From Desulfovibrio sp. UBA2564 (GTDB taxonomy: Bacteria > Desulfobacterota > Desulfovibrionia > Desulfovibrionales > Desulfovibrionaceae), in NCBI GenBank assembly GCA_002340305.1, contig DDLU01000054.1:1-9894 (forward strand): DNA of 9,894 bases, in the 5' to 3' direction. The notes beneath the pieces were generated by a model. The model did not search any database. It worked only from the letters and a program-made list of their open reading frames with translations, and was not told the DNA's origin. The position numbers and the translations under genes are program-made. Position 1 is the stretch's first letter; each line of letters begins with the position of its first letter. Below are positions 7,036-9,894 of the stretch, in pieces.

Positions 7036-7041
7036 AAACCG

Positions 7042-7440
7042 ATGCCGATAACAGCAAAAATTGCGCAGCAAATGATCACTGCAGCAGAGAAGAGGGCGGA
7101 TGAAATCGGTGTGCCCATGGTCATTGCCGTGGTTGATCAGGGCGGGAATCTCGTAGCCCAGCTGCGTATGGACGATGCTCTTTTAGTCAGCATCGACCTG
7201 TCCCGGAACAAAGCTTACACCGCTGTAGCCGTCAAGATGAGCACTGAAACCCTCGGTACGGTCTCCCAGCCCGGCGGTCCGCTTTACGGTATCCACACCG
7301 ATGACAATGGACGCATTGTCATTTTCGGTGGCGGACTGCCCATTGAAGAGGACGGAAAAATCATCGGCGCAATCGGCGTCAGCGGCGGAAGTGTTGAGCA
7401 GGACATCGCTTGTGCGGAAGCAGGTCTTTCAGCTTATTAA
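7042..7440 (+). CDS. DUF336 / GlcG-HbpS family protein
   Basis: The 132-residue product belongs to the family (Haem_degrading, PF03928) that includes GlcG, the haem-binding HbpS and the C-terminal domain of the propanediol-utilisation protein PduO. Family landmarks in order are an N-terminal 'MPIT' helix start, 'VPMVIAVVDQGGNLVAQLRMDDA' (about 24-46), 'SRNKAYTAV', 'PGGPLYGI', 'IVIFGGGLPI' and 'GAIGVSGGSVEQD' near the end. The family is small and cytoplasmic or exported; no signal peptide is seen here. Its biochemical role is unsettled: haem or corrinoid-related binding is known for some members. An ATG 15 codons upstream (6997) gives a longer version, but homologues usually begin at the 'MPIT' Met, which has the good ribosome site. 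It is the first gene of a pair with the glycyl radical enzyme, 28 bases apart. This suggests a helper or protective function for that enzyme (inference). Confidence 0.88.
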   Translation: MPITAKIAQQMITAAEKRADEIGVPMVIAVVDQGGNLVAQLRMDDALLVSIDLSRNKAYTAVAVKMSTETLGTVSQPGGPLYGIHTDDNGRIVIFGGGLPIEEDGKIIGAIGVSGGSVEQDIACAEAGLSAY

Positions 7441-7468
7441 TAAATTCTAAATTTTAAGGAATGGAATC

Positions 7469-9859
7469 ATGACTAAGAACAAACCCAGCGTTGAAATCCC
7501 CAAAACCGTCGGCGCATCCGGCAGAGTTACCAAAACCCTTGACCGTTTCCTGAACACCGCCCCGGCTGTCTGCGCCGAACGCGCGGTGCTGATCACTGAA
7601 TCCTATAAGGAAACCGAAGGACAGCCCATGCCCATCCGCCGTGCCAAGGCTTTGGAAAAGATCTTATCCGACATGTCCATCTTCATTCAGGACGATGAAC
7701 TCATCGTCGGTAACCAGTGCTCCATGCCCCGCTCCGCGCCCATCTTCCCGGAATTTTCATGCAAATGGGTTGAAGACGAACTGGACCGCCTTGAAAAAAG
7801 AACCGCTGACGTATTCCTCATTTCCGAAGACGTAAAAGCCAAGCTGCGCGAAGCCTTCACTTACTGGGACGGCAAGACCGTTAACGAAATAGCTTCCCAG
7901 CTTATGCCTGCCGAATCCCTCGAAGCGCACAACGATGTTGTCTACACAGTAGGTAACTACTTCTACAACGGCGTTGGTCACATCTCCGCCAACTACGATA
8001 AAGTTCTAAATGTCGGTATCAACGCCATCATCAAGCAGGCTGAAGACAAGCTGGCTACCCTTGATTTCGCAGACGGTGAACAGCTCAACCAGATGCATTT
8101 CCTCAATTCAGTCATTACCGCCAACAAAGCCGTTGTCGCCTTTGCCGGGCGCTTTGCAGAACTGGCAGAAAAAATGGTTTCCGCCTGCGAAGAGCCGACC
8201 CGCAAAATTGAACTGAACGAAATCGCCCGTATCTGCCGCAAGGTTCCTGCACAGCCTGCTGAAACCTTTCAGGAAGCATTGCAGGCCTTCTGGTTCGTAC
8301 ATCTGGTCATCCAGATCGAATCCAACGGTCATTCCATCTCCCCCATGCGCTTTGACCAATACATGAACCCCTTCCTGCAGAAAGACGATATCTCCATCGA
8401 ACAGGCTCAGGAAATGCTGGACATGCTCTGGATCAAATTCGCAGAACTGAACAAGGTCCGCGACGAAAACTCCACTATGGCTTTCGCCGGATATCCCATG
8501 TTCATGAACCTGATCGTGGGCGGACAGAAACGCGACGGTTCAGATGCAACCAACGCCATGTCCTACCTTGTTCTTCAGGCCGGAGCCAACACCAAGCTTT
8601 ACGCTCCTTCCCTGTCCATCCGCATCCATGAAGGCACCCCCGATCCGCTGTACAAAAAAGCAGCAGAACTGAGCCGCATGGGTATGGGTTACCCCGCATA
8701 CTATAATGACCGTGTCATCGTTCCCGCACTGCTGGCTCGCGGCCTTGAGCGTGAAGATGCCCGCGATTACGGCATCATCGGTTGTGTTGAGCCTCAGGTG
8801 GGCGGCAAGACCGAAGGCTGGCACGACGCAGCTTTCTACAACATGTCCAAGATCATCGAACTGGCTCTCAACGACGGCGTTGACCAGCGTACCGGCAAGC
8901 AGATCGGTCCCAAATCCGGCAAAATGGAAGAGTTCAAATCATTTGAAGATGTCATGGAAGCATACACCCAGCAGACTTCCTACTTCGTCAAGCTCATGGC
9001 TGCCGCTGACAACGCTGTAGATATGACCCACGGAAAGCATTGTCCGCTGCCTTTCCTCTCTTCACTTGTTGACGATTGCATTGCCGAAGCCAAATCCTTG
9101 CAGGAAGGCGGAGCGCACTACAATTTCACCGGGCCTCAAGGTGTTGGTGTTGCCAACGCAGGTGATTCCTTGACCGCTATCAAGAAGCTGGTTTTCGATG
9201 AAGAAGCAATCACCCTTAAAGATCTGCATGCAGCTCTTGCCAACGACTTTGAAGGGCAGGAAGATCTGCGCATGATGCTGGTTAACCGCGCTCCCAAGTA
9301 CGGCAACGATGACGATTACGCTGACGAAATCGCCAAGGATGCCGCGCTCATCTACTGCGAAGAAGTCAACAAGTACACCAACCCCCGTGGCGGTAAGTTC
9401 CAGCCCGGTCTGTACCCCGCTTCCGCAAACGTGCCCCTCGGTTCCGTGGTTATGGCCACTCCTGACGGACGTAAAGCATGGTCTCCGCTGGCAGACGGCG
9501 TATCGCCCATCTCCGGTTACGATTCTTGCGGTCCTACCGCTTCCGTTCTCTCAGTTGCCAAGCTGGATCATGAAATCGCATCCAACGGCACCCTGCTGAA
9601 CCAGAAGTTCCATCCCTCCGCAATCGAAGGCGAAAAGGGACTGGAAAACCTCAAAGCCGTTACCGAAGCATACTTCCAGAACGGAGGGTTCCACGTGCAG
9701 TACAACGTCATCAGCCGCGATACCCTGCTCGATGCACAGGCCAACCCTGAAAAGCACAAAGGACTGGTTGTCCGCGTAGCCGGATACAGCGCATTCTTCA
9801 CCGCGCTCGATAAGTCCCTGCAGGATGATATCCTCGCCCGTACTGAACAGAACTTCTAA
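7469..9859 (+). CDS. Glycyl radical enzyme, B12-independent glycerol/1,2-propanediol dehydratase type
   Basis: The 796-residue product is complete, with AAGGA (7456-7460) 8 bases before ATG. Residues about 10-650 are the pyruvate formate-lyase-like barrel and 670-796 the glycine radical domain. Thiyl Cys439 and base Glu441 lie in 'GCVEPQ'; radical Gly772 lies in 'RVAGYSAFF'. Compared from memory with Clostridium butyricum glycerol dehydratase (C433, E435, H164, H281, S282, D447, Y640, G763), the same residues appear at matching spacing: His171 ('GVGHIS'), His288-Ser289 ('SNGHSIS'), Asp453 ('GWHDAAF'), Tyr649. The set indicates diol dehydration: glycerol to 3-hydroxypropanal or 1,2-propanediol to propanal. 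Isethionate sulfite-lyase is unlikely because its sulfonate-binding Arg positions are not Arg here. One active-site change is seen: Phe345 for Tyr339. The enzyme is cytoplasmic and oxygen-sensitive and needs a radical-SAM activase, which is not in the window. No shell-targeting extension is visible. Substrate choice between glycerol, propanediol and a relative such as dihydroxypropanesulfonate stays open. Confidence 0.92.
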   Translation: MTKNKPSVEIPKTVGASGRVTKTLDRFLNTAPAVCAERAVLITESYKETEGQPMPIRRAKALEKILSDMSIFIQDDELIVGNQCSMPRSAPIFPEFSCKWVEDELDRLEKRTADVFLISEDVKAKLREAFTYWDGKTVNEIASQLMPAESLEAHNDVVYTVGNYFYNGVGHISANYDKVLNVGINAIIKQAEDKLATLDFADGEQLNQMHFLNSVITANKAVVAFAGRFAELAEKMVSACEEPTRKIELNEIARICRKVPAQPAETFQEALQAFWFVHLVIQIESNGHSISPMRFDQYMNPFLQKDDISIEQAQEMLDMLWIKFAELNKVRDENSTMAFAGYPMFMNLIVGGQKRDGSDATNAMSYLVLQAGANTKLYAPSLSIRIHEGTPDPLYKKAAELSRMGMGYPAYYNDRVIVPALLARGLEREDARDYGIIGCVEPQVGGKTEGWHDAAFYNMSKIIELALNDGVDQRTGKQIGPKSGKMEEFKSFEDVMEAYTQQTSYFVKLMAAADNAVDMTHGKHCPLPFLSSLVDDCIAEAKSLQEGGAHYNFTGPQGVGVANAGDSLTAIKKLVFDEEAITLKDLHAALANDFEGQEDLRMMLVNRAPKYGNDDDYADEIAKDAALIYCEEVNKYTNPRGGKFQPGLYPASANVPLGSVVMATPDGRKAWSPLADGVSPISGYDSCGPTASVLSVAKLDHEIASNGTLLNQKFHPSAIEGEKGLENLKAVTEAYFQNGGFHVQYNVISRDTLLDAQANPEKHKGLVVRVAGYSAFFTALDKSLQDDILARTEQNF

Positions 9860-9878
9860 GAATGTGACATATAGGCCT

Positions 9879-9894
9879 CCGGCGGCCCTGCCGG
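9879..9894 (+). terminator. GC-rich hairpin starting after the dehydratase gene (cut by window edge)
   Basis: CCGGC (9879-9883) and GCCGG (9890-9894) form a perfect 5-bp stem with a 6-base loop, 20 bases after the stop codon and touching the window end. The preceding 'GGCCTCCGGCGGCC' (9874-9887) resembles GC-rich elements often seen after genes in Desulfovibrio and other bacteria (from memory). Whether a T-run follows cannot be seen, so terminator, attenuator or dispersed repeat are all possible. Confidence 0.4.

Larger units (their letters stand above)
6600..7041. promoter_or_regulatory. Divergent control region between the sensor kinase operon and the dehydratase operon
   Basis: About 440 bases with no convincing gene separate the kinase (minus strand) from the DUF336-dehydratase pair (plus strand). 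On the kinase side are a dyad ACCTA-N6-TAGGT (6634-6649) and a small hairpin GCATT-TTC-AATGC (6654-6666). In the middle and on the dehydratase side are repeated TTGAC/GTCAA half-sites (6761-6791 and 6868-6885), another dyad (6892-6914) and a TGGCAC element (6962-6977). TATAAT reads on the minus strand at 6805-6810 and could be a kinase -10 box, although no good -35 stands behind it. The size and dyads fit enhancer-dependent control, which is an inference. Confidence 0.55.

Noticed and set aside
7469..9859. Isethionate sulfite-lyase, choline TMA-lyase or pyruvate formate-lyase as the identity of the glycyl radical enzyme
   Set aside because: The His171/His288-Ser289/Asp453 set matches diol dehydratases. 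Positions corresponding to the sulfonate-binding Arg of isethionate lyase are not Arg, the choline-lyase Thr is not in place, and pyruvate formate-lyase uses a Cys-Cys pair instead of Cys-x-Glu.
1..9894. CRISPR arrays, tRNA genes, insertion sequences or integration sites
   Set aside because: No regularly spaced repeats, cloverleaf-like sequences, transposase genes or long terminal repeats were seen by eye on either strand.

Overview
The window most resembles a chromosomal segment of an anaerobic deltaproteobacterium of the Desulfovibrio/Maridesulfovibrio kind. This is inferred from the mix of an oxygen-sensitive glycyl radical enzyme, NtrC-type regulators, a PocR-domain histidine kinase, a type VI secretion gene and moderate base composition. 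No rRNA or other decisive marker is present, so the taxonomy is an inference.

Left part (1-2800). A tssA/ImpA-type type VI secretion gene runs off the left edge on the minus strand; its C-terminus is missing. It is separated by an AT-rich, mostly non-coding stretch of about 480 bp from a plus-strand regulator (1406-2728). That regulator has an intact receiver domain and Fis-type helix-turn-helix, but a badly degraded AAA+ module: no GAFTGA, Walker A Lys replaced by Arg, Walker B Asp-Glu lost. It ends in a strong hairpin terminator that also serves the minus-strand operon arriving from the other side.

Centre (2829-6599, minus strand, transcribed right to left). The apparent operon is a PocR-PAS histidine kinase, then a canonical sigma54-activating response regulator whose start overlaps the kinase stop, then a small hotdog-fold thioesterase. 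The PocR domain is predicted from the family literature to sense small hydrocarbon derivatives such as diols.

Right part (6600-9894). A divergent control region of about 440 bp carries repeated TTGAC/GTCAA half-sites, several dyads and a TGGCAC element resembling a sigma54 -24 box. It leads into a DUF336/GlcG-HbpS-family gene (start best placed at 7042) and a full-length 796-residue glycyl radical enzyme. The enzyme carries essentially the whole active-site set of the B12-independent glycerol/1,2-propanediol dehydratases, with one Tyr-to-Phe change. Its radical-SAM activase is not in the window. Just after its stop a GC-rich hairpin begins at the right edge.

Working model (inference): the PocR kinase senses a diol or a related C3 compound and phosphorylates the sigma54 activator. 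The activator then turns on the divergent DUF336 plus dehydratase genes, and perhaps its own operon. The type VI gene and degenerate regulator on the left look like a separate unit.
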